NCBI GenBank assembly: GCA_027886175.1
Contig: JAJNNQ010000024.1
Span: forward strand, 1-64,000
Source of the DNA: Phylloscopus collybita
Taxonomy: Eukaryota; Chordata; Aves; Passeriformes; Phylloscopidae
Length of the DNA stretch: 64,000 nucleotides
Reading direction: 5' to 3'
Shown: piece by piece, positions 44,590 to 56,258 of the stretch
Position numbering within the stretch: the first letter of the stretch is position 1
Layout: every line of letters begins with the position of its first letter
The notes under the pieces: model-generated
Databases searched by the model: none
What the model was told of the DNA's origin: nothing
Seen by the model: the letters and a program-made list of their open reading frames with translations, nothing else
Made by a program: the position numbers and the translations under genes

Positions 44590-45914
44590 TGATTATTATT
44601 GATCAAATAGTATTGAATCGGAAATACTAATGAATACATTGCTTACCGCAGCTAGAGATTTGACCGAATTACAGCCACCGATGGAGTTGTCCTTATTGGC
44701 CTTGGGAACCCATTGGTGGCTTTTATCAAACATATTACCAAATTGGGAAAAGATAAATGTGAATGTCCACAAATTGAAAATTGACATGCTTGGTGTTACT
44801 CAAAGGAACGTCATCTTGGCTTTCGGCTGCATCCGGGCTCAATTGTGGATGCGGTTACTTGCTGCCTCAATTATAAGAGAAGGCAAAGAAGGCAATTTTC
44901 CTACTGAAATTCAGAAAATAATTTGAGATAGTGCCACTGATTTTGAAAGAGAATCCCAGTCCTGGTGGAACTTTGTGCTTTTTAACTTACAACGCTATTA
45001 CAAACACAGACACCGCTTTTGTGTTTACCGTACATAATTCTTCAGTGCATTTGATATTCCCTATCATTAGGATTGAACCGTGACGGAGCTGTTCTCTATC
45101 CTTTTGAGCATAGAACACGGGCCCGTCAAATCGGTGGGAAATGTCAAACTGTTAACGTAGGATCTTGTATTGCTCGGGGACAACGAGGGTTCATTTGTGA
45201 AAGGAATGCGATCGTAGTTCAAGATACTTGTTTGGACGCAGAACAAAACATCTGTCATTTTGAAGTTCATCCTAACGAGACTCCTGAAACAGTGCTTGTG
45301 TATAAAGGCAATGGATGTGCATGCTTGAGAACTGTGTGTGATGTTATAGTTGTAGAAAATCTAGTAGTGAATACTAGAAATCGTTCCAATTTTTGTGTTT
45401 GCGATTTTACCAAAATCATCGGATGTGATTTTTCTTATTTGGCTCCGGTTACCTCTCACCATGTTATACAATCCAATTACACACTGATACACAAACTATT
45501 GCCTACCCCCTTTGGAATGAACCTTACTTTGGTGAAGCCATGGCTGCTTCATCAGGATTTAATTCAAATCTTAGCAAAGATCAAGGAAAATGGGCAGAAA
45601 ACCTTGGTAACTGTTCATCGCAATGTGAAAGAAATCCAGCGTGTCTTGGAAAGGGTAAGAAAGGATGCTGAACACAGGTGGTGGGATACTCTTTCTGGGT
45701 GGTCACCTACTGCTACAAGTGTTCTGAACAAATTCTGTCATCCCATTATTGGTCTTTGGATTTTGGTTACAATTTGTTTTGTTTTATTAGCAAATTTATA
45801 CATTATGATTTAGAGAACGATGAAATGATTAAAAAGATTGATGCGCACAATTTGATCGGTGTCCCTTTCCCTGTAGCCGTGCCCAGAGGCATTGACATAA
45901 GACAGAGCCATTAG
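44590..45914 (+). pseudogene. ERV element 3 env transmembrane remnant
   Basis: The surface subunit is missing. Sequence resumes inside the transmembrane subunit (open 44630-44926), is broken by TGA 44924 where element 1 has TGG, passes a region of indels near 44970-45075, then is open from 45073 to 45813 through the Cys-rich ectodomain and membrane anchor. Past a TAG at 45811 and a deletion, the conserved tail (HNLIGVPFP near 45845) reads to TAG 45912. Confidence 0.8.
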
Positions 45915-46307
45915 TAGCATGAATTATAAAAACTTTGGATATGTTTTAAATTAATTTTAGGTTTTGATTTGTTTTGATTATTTGAAAAATTATTTTGTGA
46001 TTAATATTGAGCATAATTGTACTTAAGGTTTTGAATCAATTTCTGTATTTTTGATCTTGTGATTTGTCATAATCATTTGAAAAATTGTTTGAAGGAAATA
46101 GTTTAAATAGTCATTGTGATTAATTATTGGTACAAATTGTTTTGATTATCTCCTATCTTTTTTCCTGTTGTTTTTCTCTCTCTTATTCCTGTCTCTGCCT
46201 TTCCTGGGTTATGCTACCAACATGGGTGAGTCCAAAAGACTTTGCCACAACACTACAGAACCTTGCTGATGGAGCTTTCCTGTCAACAATTATGAATCAC
46301 AGGGTGG
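45915..46307 (+). other. ERV element 3 3' untranslated region
   Basis: AT-rich and clearly homologous to 36283-36687 but diverged. It ends in GTCAACAATTATGAATCACAG just before LTR 4. Confidence 0.55.
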
Positions 46308-47035
46308 TGTAAGAGACGGTCCCTAAGTTCCTCATCTGCCTCACCACCGTCACCAAAGACAAAGACTGAAGACTCCAAAAGGACTGCGACTAAAACCTGA
46401 GACCCCGCTACGGGAGCCCTGGCCTGGCTGAGGGGGGATGTCAGCCAACCTCTGCCTGCAGGGGCGCTTCTTGGACTGATGCATCCCCGTGGGAACCCGG
46501 TGGAAACGATGGGCACGCCACGCTGGACTGATCTCGAACGGCTTTCGGACTGGTTTGTTCTGTACCTGCCCTGTACCTGTTCCCTCAGTGGACAATTGCT
46601 GTACACATGAATATTTGCTCTAAGCGGTGGAGCGCTTTGTCCTGTTTCAGCGTAGCTGCCTGTGGTCTCCCCGCCTTCTGGCCACCTGCCTGTCGCTTCG
46701 CAAGGGACTATAAAGAGACCCCTCAAGATATGACCCGAATTCGATATCTCCCCACGGAAGAGTAAGACAAGTCTGTTGGTCAGCATGCGCCACGAGGACT
46801 CTGTCTCTCCATTGGTAGCTATATCCCCTCTTCTCTCTTTCTCTTTTTTTTCTCTCTTTATCGCTCTCTCTTTCTCTCTTCCTTCTCTCTCTCCCTCTAT
46901 CGCAAATAGTGATGTGTGCACTTAATAAAGTGTACTGTTGTTGAGAGCAGATTGTTGTTGTCCCCTGCTGTGCCTTTTGCACTCTGAGATCGCTCGAACC
47001 ATCGTGACTCCTGCCTGCATTAGCGGGCTGTGACA
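46308..47035 (+). repeat. ERV LTR 4 (3' LTR of element 3), diverged
   Basis: Starts TGTAAGAGACGG and ends AGCGGGCTGTGACA. It is longer than the others and much more diverged, with extra sequence around 46590-46650. It keeps a CTATAAAG TATA-like box near 46709 and AATAAA near 46924. No target-site duplication is evident between the base before LTR 1 and the base after LTR 4. Confidence 0.9.
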
Positions 47036-47440
47036 GGCTGAGTTTGGTTTCCCATGGAAAAAGGGCCGCTGTTTGTGTCTAATGCCCCATGCCTGCCACT
47101 GGGCTTCTGCCTGCTGAAATTCCACTAAAATTCTGAACGGATGAGGACTTCTCCCAGATGCGAGCTGCCGCGAGTTGGAAGCCTGGCTGCCCTTGGAGGG
47201 GCAAACGGCGCCTACAAACTGACATCGGGAACCTGGGGGCTGAGTTTGGTTTCCCATGGAAAAGGGCCACCGTTTGTGCTTAAAGCCCCATTGCTAGCAC
47301 TGCGCTTTCACCCGGTAAATCTACAAATGCTGCAGGATTTCTCCCAGATGCGAGCTGCCACAAGTTATAATCCTGGTTACGTACAAACCCAAAATCTATT
47401 TCTATTACTAACATTGAAAAAAAATCTCAAATTTTAACTG
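47036..47440. repeat. Two tandem copies of a roughly 203-bp unit
   Basis: GCTGAGTTTGGTTTCCCATGG starts each copy (47036 and about 47240). CTCCCAGATGCGAGCTGCC recurs near its end. The second copy's tail has A where the first has G (GCCGCGAGTTGG versus GCCACAAGTTAT) and runs straight into the G-poor region. Confidence 0.8.
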
Positions 47441-48790
47441 CAATAAAACCTAAGAAAACCCTATTAAAAATAAAATCTAAAAATCCCATTTCAACTTACC
47501 CAAAACCCCAACCATTCCAAAGCAATATTTTTTTAGTGCCGAAAAACCTCAAACATTTAAAATAACTACTACGAAAATGCCCTCTATCGACCGTGCCACC
47601 AATATCATATAAAACAAATAAATTATTCTCTTCATACAGCACACACTTATAAAAATATGTAAATCTCTCTGAAATCTGGACAATAATTACAAATTAGCCC
47701 AAAAATAAAAACTTTAATCTCATTAACAAAACACTCCAAAACAAACACAACCTAAAAAATGTCACCATACAACCAACTACCGGCAAACAAACCGCTCTAC
47801 ACTCTTCTCACTAACAGTTCTTATCACATCATAAAAATGGAACAAAAATAAAAAACAACCATATAGAATTCCACACAACAAATCACAAAAACTAGCAAAA
47901 AAGATAAACCAAATTACTAAACTCAAAACTGTACCATTAATCGTAACCATGACTAAAGAAAAAGAATCAAAGCTCTATCTCTACACTAACTCAAAAATAA
48001 TAACCAATGCTCTATAAAATTCACTTAAAAAAACCAAACTAATGACCAACATGTAAAAATATAAACTACTGAAATAGAGACATCACTACCCAAAAACCTA
48101 CCCAAAATACCCTACCATATCAATAGCCACGTTGCCAAAAATAAAACTAACTAAAAGCACCGAGACAACAAACAAATCAAACTACAAAAATAAAAATATC
48201 ACAATAAACTTAAATTACCAACACCAAATATTATTCCTCAAATCATCAGAACAAAAACACCACCGATATATACGCACAAAATCAAAAGATCACTTTAACC
48301 ATAAACAGTACCTTCCAAATTATCCATAAAGAAAAAATATATGTTGCAATCAAAGAAGCCAAATAAATAAACCCCTGTAACATAATAAGCAACAATCCAA
48401 TTATAAATATCAGGAAACCTTCACAGATTAACTACATCACACTTCTTCAAACCCACCAAAACAAACACGACATAGGCACCGTGAAAAAAGCCACCACCTA
48501 ATAAATAAAAACCTCCCCTATACCTCCTGGTGCAGCCAATTACACCATCGTAAACCTCAGAAAACATCGCCTTTCAAAATACAATACTCCACCAAAAAAA
48601 ATAATCAACAACAAAACTCAATTTGAAAACAACTGGATCAGTATGTAGGCTAAGAAACGTAACATTAAATAAACAGACCATACCCCTTATCGTACACCAG
48701 CTACAAACAAAATAAAACTATACGAGAAGTTATTAAAAAACACCTGAAAACCACTAAACAGAGAAAAAGTAAAAAATTAAAGTTCTTTTC
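47390..48790. other. Extremely G-poor, A/C-rich region
   Basis: For 1.4 kb the plus strand is almost devoid of G. Sample 60-base lines contain 0 to 5 G (0 at 47701-47760), about 5 percent overall. A and C dominate. There is no ORF of interest, no period and no recognised repeat. Edges are fairly sharp: normal composition resumes near 48790. It could be a heavily G-to-A edited element, or DNA with long-lasting strand-biased mutation. Confidence 0.75.
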
Positions 48791-49600
48791 TTCTCACAAC
48801 CCCCATTTCTTTTTTCTGGGGGGGTGAGGGAGGAATTAGCAAAATGAAGTTAAAAACAGAAAGTAGAAAAAATTCCCCTAACAAACCCACACTGGCTTAC
48901 CTGCCTGCTGCTGCCCAGCACAAAAGTTTGTCCCTTGGCACCTCCTTTAAGCAATGCTCCACATCCAAGTGCATCCATGTGCTCCTCCAGGCCCAAATTC
49001 CTTCTGTGGGATGCCCCCACCCCCGGGAGCCCAGCACAAACCCCACTCCTCCAGCAGCTCCATGCTGAAGTGAGCTGACGGAAAACCTCTTACAGCAGCC
49101 CTGTTGCCTCATCATCCTAACAGCTCACACCTGTAGGCTGCCCTGCCCCCTCATCATCCTAACAGCTCACACGTCTGGGCTGCCCTGTCCCCTCATCATC
49201 AATTTTTAGGGGTTTTTTTTTTTGTTTGGTTTGGTTTTTTTTGTTTCTTTTTTTTTTGTTTTTGTTTTTGTTTTTGTTGTTGTTTTTGTTGTTGTTGTTG
49301 TTGTTTTGTTTTGTTTTGTTTTGTTTTGTTTTGTTTTGTTTTGTTTTGTTTTGTTTTGTTTTGAGGACACTGGGAAAGGATTAGCAGGATGAAATTGAAA
49401 AGTGAAAGGAGAAAAGTCCCCCCTACAAACCCACACCGGCTCACCTGCTGCTTGCGAGCACAAAGGTTTGTCCCTCAGCACCTCCTTTAAGAACTGCTGC
49501 ACTTACAAGCTCTCCCTCGGACCTCCTCAGCCCTCTGCTCCAACAGCTCCAGGCTGAAGAGAGCCCAGGCTCCCCACTTCAAGCAGCCCCACCCCTGGCA
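48791..49600. repeat. Diverged duplicate pair around a (GTTTT)n tract
   Basis: A unit near 48844-49100 (AAATGAAGTTAAAAA...CACCTCCTTTAAGCAATGCT) recurs near 49388-49600 (GATGAAATTGAAAAG...CACCTCCTTTAAGAACTGCT). Between them lies a T/G-rich stretch ending in about a dozen GTTTT units (49300-49362). Three early copies of the 42-bp minisatellite occur at 49115-49200. No gene is seen. Confidence 0.75.
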
Positions 49601-49611
49601 GGAGCCACACC

Positions 49612-50345
49612 CTCATCATCCTAACAGCTCACACCTGTGGGCTGCCCTGCCCCCTCATCATCCTAACAGCTCACACCTGTGAGCTGCCCTGTCCCTCATC
49701 ATCCTAACAGCTCACACCTGTGGGCTGCCCTGCCCCCTCATCATCCTAACAGCTCACACCTGTGAGCTGCCCTGTCCCCTCATCATCCTAACAGCTCACA
49801 CCTGTGAGCTGCCCTGCCCCATCATCATCCTAACAGCTCACACCTGTGAGCTGCCCTGTCCCCTCATCATCCTAACAGCTCACACCTGTGAGCTGCCCTG
49901 CCCCATCATCATCCTAACAGCTCACACCTGTGGGCTGCCCTGCCTCCTCATCAGCCTAACAGCTCACACCTGTGGGCTGTCCTGTCCCTCATCATCCTAA
50001 CAGCTCACACCTGTGGGCTGCCCTGCCCCCTCATCAGCCTAACAGCTCACACCTGTGGCCTGCCCTGTCCCTCATCATCCTAACAGCTCACACCTGTGGG
50101 CTGCCCTGTCCCCTGCTCATCCTAACAGCTCACACCTGTGGGCTGCCCTGTCCCTCATCATCCTAACAGGTCACACCTGTGGGCTGCCCTGCCCCCTCAT
50201 CATCCTAACAGCTCACACCCGTGGGCTGCCCTGTCCCCTCATCATCCTAACAGCTCACACCTGTGAGCTGCCCTGTCCCCTCATCATCCTAACAGCTCAT
50301 ACCTGTGGGCGGCCCTGTCTGCTCATCATCCTTTACAGCTCACAC
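49612..50345. repeat. 42-bp minisatellite
   Basis: About 17 tandem copies of CCTAACAGCTCACACCTGTG followed by (A/G)GCTGCCCTGTCCCCTCATCAT. Many copies contain AGCTCACA-CC-TGTGAGCT, an 8-bp-arm palindrome with a CACCTG E-box at its centre. Its 42-bp length leaves plus-strand frames open, without coding character. Confidence 0.95.
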
Positions 50346-51204
50346 CTGTGGCTCTGCCACTCTCAGTGTGAGAGCAGGGCAGGGGCAGAGGGGATTTGCA
50401 TCTCATTCCCGGCACACTTCCTGCTCTGCAGCTGACACCCTGCAGCAGCAGGCTTCCTGCAGGTTGTTATGGATAAGGACCCCTCTTCTCCAGCAGGTGC
50501 TGAAGGCTGGAATTGAGATTTTGCTTCTAACATCCCACATGCCTGAGGTTCATAACTCCTTAGGAAATTCCCCAGCAATCATTAGCCTTCATTTACAATT
50601 TTGCTTTTGGAATCACTACTAACTTGTCTTTCTGTGGAGGTGTTTGAAACATTCGTAGAGAGTTCAGGAGCTGGGTTGGCTTGTTTCTGATTTAACTGAC
50701 AAGCCCAGGCTGAATCCAAATGCCCAGGATGACAGGGAAACATGGAGACAATTTATAAATACTCCCCTTCCTTGCAATTCAGCCCTTTTTTGCACATCCC
50801 CAGAGCACATTTATTCCATCCTGTCTTCCCTACAACACCTCTCCAGCACAAATACCACTTCTCAGACACAAACCCAACAGAAATGTACTACAAGGTGCAG
50901 CCGGGGTGTGGCCAGGCCTGGGCAGGGGCAAGGGGGAAGGGGCCGTGGCTGGGAGAGGAGTTTGCCTCAGAATCCCAAGGCCTTTTTGTGGGGTGGGGTT
51001 GGGAGGCAAAGGTGGTTTTAATTTGGTTTGGTTTTGACCTTTTTTGGTGCTGAATATTGGGGAGGGGAGGGGTGGGGTGGGGATGAGGGTGTATTCTGTG
51101 TCAGTTTTCCATTTTGCTCAGATGGAGTGTGACGGTTTTGGCTCCATGCTGGAAAACTGTCTTGAGAAGCTCCTCTATAAATCAGTTTCGCTGAGCCTTG
51201 GTTT
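50346..51204. other. Single-copy DNA, no gene recognised
   Basis: Mixed-composition DNA with several short ORFs of no recognisable family. CTCTATAAATCAG near 51171 resembles a TATA box. The region is not repeated in the second higher-order copy, where satellite R occupies the equivalent position. Confidence 0.45.
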
Positions 51205-51804
51205 TTTTACAGGTGAGAGGGGAACATGTAACATGTACTCTTAGGGTGTGTTCTTTGGGAAAGCACAGAGACATTCCTGCCTTTGTTTCTCCCCCTTAAA
51301 TCTTTTGTGTTGGATGGCTGGGGGCTGAGACTGAAGATTTTAATTAGCCTTTAACTTGGAAAGAACATGGAATGAGGAAACAGCTTTTTAAAAATTGTCT
51401 TCTTGACGGATTTATGAAGTAACTTCAATAATAAAATGTCTATGGCAGACCCCATCAAGTTTTGAAGAACTACTTCTTTGAAGTAGAGACAGCTTTTGAG
51501 TGATGTGAATTATTTCTGCTAGCTTAAGCTTTCCTTTTCAAGGCATTTAGGTAGCCTCAGCCCCGGCGTTGAACAATGGTGCCTGAGGGAAAAGGAAGCA
51601 GGGACAGAGGGGTTGAAAAAGGCATGTGAGACTTCCCTTACATATCCCCAGTCTGGGAAGGTACTGAACATCAAATGAAACTCGGGACAGCTGGGGTTCA
51701 GTTGCTTTTGGGTTTGTGATCTGTTTTGGGGCTTTTATCACTGGGGCAAAGAATATTTAACTTTCCTTGCCTGGAGGAGCTGTTTTCCTTGTCTTGCCTT
51801 TGTC

Positions 51805-52185
51805 ATGAGGTGTGACAGTTTTGCACCCAAAACTGTGTGTACTGTGTCCAGTGTTTGCTGCTTTTGCCTGTGGCATTCTCAGGGTTGGGGCTCCTTCAGG
51901 ATGTGCTTCCGTCAGAATACTTCCTTGAGCTGGATGTCTGGGAGAGGTGTTGGAATGGCAGTCGCAATCGTTTTTCATGTTTTCCAGGCTCTTTCACCCA
52001 GTTCATTCCAGTCCATTTCAGAATGTGATGCAGAGCAGAATGACTGCAGTTCAACTGTAAGTACAGTTCAGCCAGAATGGGTGCATGAACTTCAGCATCA
52101 GAGGTGTAAATGCTTGGGCATCTGTGAGTTTGCTGGAACCGGTGAAGTCCCAAGACCTGAACAACAGGCCCTGAGCTCAAGTTGA
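51805..52185 (+). other. Open frame of 126 codons with a splice-bounded 69-nt exon
   Basis: The frame is open in both P copies and differs by one residue. Inside it, 51988-52056 (69 nt, 23 codons, phase 0) lies between a TTTTTCATGTTTTCCAG acceptor and a GTAAGT donor, identical in the second copy. The encoded protein has several Cys (SECDAEQNDCSS, HQRCKCLGICEF) but no family I know. The near-identity of young copies is not itself evidence of coding. Confidence 0.3.
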
Positions 52186-52321
52186 CCTTGAGATGAAAGT
52201 TTAAACCAGATGTTGTGTTTGTATCCCCTCAGTAGTGAAAGAACCAGGTTCATGAGTGTTCTGCACTAGGTCGCTGCTCATTAGTGAAACAGGGCTTGAC
52301 CTTTCCATGTTTAGATGTCAC

Positions 52322-52590
52322 TGTTGGACACGAAAGAAAGACACGGACTCGTGAATCAGAAGGCTGATGCTCTAAAAAGGGGCTGGTTTATTCTCAGAAG
52401 CTATTTTTATTCCCTTTTACAATGTGCCCACCTAAGAGGTGGGATCCTTTGAACCATTGGTCACACCAAGGGTCAACAAGCAAAGTCCCTCCTTCGGAGA
52501 GAAATGTGAAAAATAAGATAGTATAAAAAGTATGACCTTGTTTACCAGTTTTGGTCCCTGGGAAAGAACTTCAGAGAACCTGAACATGAC
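52322..52590. repeat. Possible solo LTR, P copy 1
   Basis: A segment from TGTTGGACACG to GAACATGACA has TG...CA ends. Inside are TATAAAAAG (52522-52530, plus strand) and TTTATT (52387-52392, a minus-strand AATAAA). Size, ends and signals suit a small LTR. The orientation signals conflict, and no target duplication is obvious. Confidence 0.35.
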
Positions 52591-52824
52591 AAGCAGTGAC
52601 CACATTTAGAGGCCAGAGAGGGCCCGGAAATGAGTCCTGTGGCCTTGCTGGGAGGTGCAGGGGCAAAGGCAGCCCCTGGATTGCCCCGTAAGCCTTGGCC
52701 ACTCTTTGGGTGCAATCCAGGAGGAGGCTGAAGCCAGCTGTTCCCGCAAAAGAACTTGTGTGAGCCTCTTTATTGCACCCAATTGTCCAGGCTGGGCACT
52801 GTCCCAGCACCAGTCACTGCTCTC

Positions 52825-54551
52825 CTTGCCTTCTTCACCTTGACTGCTGATATCCAGCTTTACTTCCTAAAAATAGGAACAAATAACAGTGCTGTAACAA
52901 AGCCACCATTTACACTTGGCCTGCAAAGACAAACAGTGACCCACCTCCTCAGGGGAAGCCCTCTCACCCGGCATGGGGCGCTCTGCCGCACATTCTATCC
53001 ATCTGCATCTGAAAGAAAGTCAGGAACAAAAGTCAAAGTGCTGCAGGATAACTTAAAAGCTCCAGACCTCTTGTGTCAATCTAGGCATATTCCCTACAGT
53101 CCAACTCCACCCCACATTACAAATTCCAAGCCCGCAGCACTTGCCCTATTACTTCTAAACCCAGACTAAGCAGAAAGGCAGAGCAGCTCCAGGAAATATA
53201 CACACCAACACCCGTGACACAGGAGACCACAAACGAGGGAACACAACGGGGACAGAAAAGTCTCGGCCTCAAGAATGGCCCTGAGGACCCAGAGAACTCA
53301 GAATGCGGTGACCGAGGTAAGACCGATGGCGAGCTGGCCGGGCTCGCAGAACCCTGCAGGAAGAAGATGCCAGCGGGATGACTCATTCCAAGGAGTGCAA
53401 AGACGGATGCCCGAGAGTCCTACGGTCAGAATCACCTCCCTGTCTTTGCCTTCTGACAAGTCCTAATCCACCACAATGGATCGCTGCGGAGCACAGCTGT
53501 CGACACAGCTCAGAACAAGACCTGAACCGACACCGGACTGGATGCTCCTGAGGAGAGGGGCGATGCCTGTCCCAGCTCCCGAGTCAAAGGCGCCGGGCCG
53601 AGGAGCGCAGAGAGCGCAGATGCTAAAGCTGATGCCAGGGTTTCCGAGAGGCCCCCGGAAGGGCCACGGCAAAAGCCGTGAAAGACGAGATGCCCAGAAG
53701 ACACAGAAGGCACCACAGACAGGTGACACAAAACTCACCGGGACTGCTCTGCCCTGCACACCTCAGCATTGTGATTAAAACTGAGACTTCCCTTTGATGG
53801 GGCCCAAGGGGTCACATCTTGGACATCCCTGTCTCCAAAGCTGACTCAAAAATCCCTCCCGGTGACCCCCGACCGGGCACCCTGCTTTTGATCTCCTCTG
53901 TGATCTGTAGCCCTGCACTTATCTCTGGGATGAGAATCCACGTCGGGTGCAAAGGAAGGCCAGCTCCATGGAAATGAACGCGTCGGCCCCATGGACGTCG
54001 AGAGACCTCCACGTCCGCCTCGGTGCTGCCGTAACCGGATCTGGGCTCCGCACCTCCTCACGGTACCTAGGATCACAAAACCAAAAATGTGACTATTGCC
54101 CTCCAGAAGAGCAATCCCCAGGGCTCCTCCGCACCACTGGCCCAGCTCGCCTCGAATCTTCATTCGACTCCAGAGGCTGCTCGGAGGGTACCTGCAAAAT
54201 GAAAAGGTACACGCTTAGCAAGCTGCTGCAAACCGCTCTCTTATGAGTCACCCCACCTAAAGGCCGACTCACCCGCTCGCCTCTATTCCTTGGCACGCCT
54301 GGGGCAGCGGCAGCACCTGCAAAGAAACAAAGCAAAAGGCATGCTGAGATGTCGTGAAACGGCAACCGCCCCGGTCCGACCGAAGTACGCCACAAGTGTA
54401 CCTTAAGCTTGCACCCATCTGGCCTCTGGCAGCCCGGGTCAGGAGAACTGGCAAGCAGAACACCTAAAATAAAAAAGCCCCAGATGATGCTTGGAGCTGC
54501 ACCCGAAACCTGAGCAGTGACAAGTGCTTCTGCCCTCCAATCTCTGCTCAC
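52825..54551 (-). repeat. Exon module Q, tandem copy 1
   Basis: A 1,727-bp unit with minus-strand exon-like blocks homologous to those at 14-17 kb: A 52825-52866 (42 nt; donor GT lost, reads GAGAGC), C 52945-53008, F 53933-54066 (AG/ATAAGT after it), D 54151-54191 (41 nt, GC donor), E 54273-54316 (44 nt, GTGAGT donor) and B 54419-54463 (45 nt, donor AT instead of GT). Block lengths of A, B and D match the other array exactly. Several donors are altered, so these copies may be non-functional. Confidence 0.6.
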
Positions 54552-56258
54552 CTCCCTCCACTGACCTTTACTGCAGATACGCAGCTCCACTTCCTAGAAA
54601 TAAAGACAAAGAACAGTGCTGTAACAGAGCCACCATTTACACTTCCTCTGCAAAGGCAAACAGTGACCCACCTCCTCAGGGGAAGCCCTCTCACCCTGCA
54701 TGGGGTGCATCTTCATCTGAAAGAAAGTTAGGAACAAAAGTCAACGTGCTGCAGGAGAACTTAAAAGCTCCAGACCTCTTGTGTCCATCTAGGCATATTC
54801 TCTACAGTCCAACTCCACCCCTCATTACAAATTTCAAGCCCCAGCACTTGCCCTATTACTCCTACACCCAGACTAAGCAGCAAGGCAGAGCAGCTCCGGG
54901 CCAAACACACACCCACACCCGTGACACAGGAGACCACAAACGAGGGAACACAACGGGGACAGAAAACTCTCGGCCACAAGAATGGCCCTGAGGACCCAGA
55001 GAACTCAGAATGCGGTGACCGAGGTAAGACCGATGGCGAGCTGGCCAGGCTCGCAGAACCCTGCAGGAAGAAGATGCCAGCGGGATGACTCATTCCAAGG
55101 AGTGCAAAGACGGATGCCCGAGAGTGCTACGGTCAGAATCACCTCCCTGTCTCTGCCTTCTGATAAGTCCTCATCCGCCAGAATGGATCGTTGCGGAGCA
55201 CAGCTGTCGACCCAGCTCAGAACAAGACCTGAACCGACACCGGACTGGATGCTCCTGAGGAGAGGGGCGATGCCTGTCCCAGCTCCCGAGTCAAAGGCGC
55301 CGGGCCGAGGAGCGCAGAGAGCGCAGATGCTAAAGCTGATGCCAGGGTTTCCGAGAGGCCCCCGGAAGGGCCACGGCAAAAGCCGTGAAAGACGAGATGC
55401 CCAGAAGACGCAGAAGGCACCACAGACAGGTGACACAAAACACACCGGGACTGCTCTGCCCTGCACACCTCAGCATTGTGATTAAAACTGAGACTTCCCT
55501 TTGATGGGGCCCAAGGGGTCACATCTTGGACATCCCTGTCTCCAAAGCTGACTCAAAAATCCCTCCCGGTGACCCCCGACCGGGCACCCTGCTTTTGATC
55601 TCCTCTGTGATCTGTAGCCCTGCACTTATCTCTGGGATGAGAATCCACGTCGGGTGCAAAGGAAGGCCAGCTCCATGGAAATGAACGCGTCGGCCCCATG
55701 GACGTCGAGAGACCTCCACGTCCGCCTCGGTGCTGCCGTAACCGGATCTGGGCTCCGCACCTCCTCACGGTACCTAGGATCACAAAACCAAAAATGTGAC
55801 TATTGCCCTCCAGAAGAGCAATCCCCAGGGCTCCTCCGCACCACTGGCCCAGCTCGCCTCGAATCTTCATTCGACTCCAGAGGCTGCTCGGAGGGTACCT
55901 GCAAAATGAAAAGGTACACGCTTAGCAAGCTGCTGCAAACCGCTCTCTTATGAGTCACCCCACCTAAAGGCCGACTCACCCGCTCGCCTCTATTCCCTGG
56001 CACGCCTGGGGCAGCGGCAGCACCTGCAAAGAAACAAAGCAAAAGGCATGCTGAGATGTCGTGAAACGGCAACCGCCCCGGTCCGACCGAAGTACGCCAC
56101 AAGTGTACCTTAAGCTTGCACCCATCTGGCCTCTGGCAGCCCGGGTCAGGAGAACTGGCAAGCAGAACACCTAAAATAAAAAAGCCCCAGATGATGCTTG
56201 GAGCTGCACCCGAAACCGGAGCAGTGACAAGTGCTTCTGCCCTCCAATCTCTGCTCAC
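54552..56258 (-). repeat. Exon module Q, tandem copy 2
   Basis: Exact period of 1,707 bp with copy 3 and nearly identical to copy 1. Block A at 54552-54593 keeps TTTCTAG and GTGAGC, and reads EVELRICSKGQWRE. Block C is shortened to 45 nt (54672-54716). D, E and B lie at 55858-55898, 55980-56023 and 56126-56170. There are only isolated base differences from copy 1 over most of its length. Confidence 0.7.

Larger units (their letters stand above)
51205..52824. repeat. Block P, copy 1 of the 9.8-kb higher-order repeat
   Basis: Repeated at 61025-62627, with an offset of 9,803 bp over most of its length. From about 51540 onward the two copies differ at only a handful of bases, so the duplication or homogenisation is recent. 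The first 330 bp are more diverged and carry indels. It starts at a TTTTTACAG/GTGAGAGG-like sequence. Confidence 0.93.

Noticed and set aside
47390..48790. Nuclear copy of mitochondrial DNA
   Set aside because: G-poor composition suits the light strand of bird mtDNA, but I see no readable mitochondrial protein, rRNA or tRNA. Not excluded without a search.
49205..49362. Retroposon poly(A)/(T) tail
   Set aside because: The (GTTTT)n tract could be a retroposon tail, but no adjacent SINE or LINE sequence or target duplication is visible.
53275..53316. Plus-strand 42-nt ATG-to-donor exon (MALRTQRTQNAVTE, then GTAAGA)
   Set aside because: The donor is good and recurs in all Q copies, but there is no pyrimidine tract upstream. 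The 17.1 kb homologue does not keep the frame.
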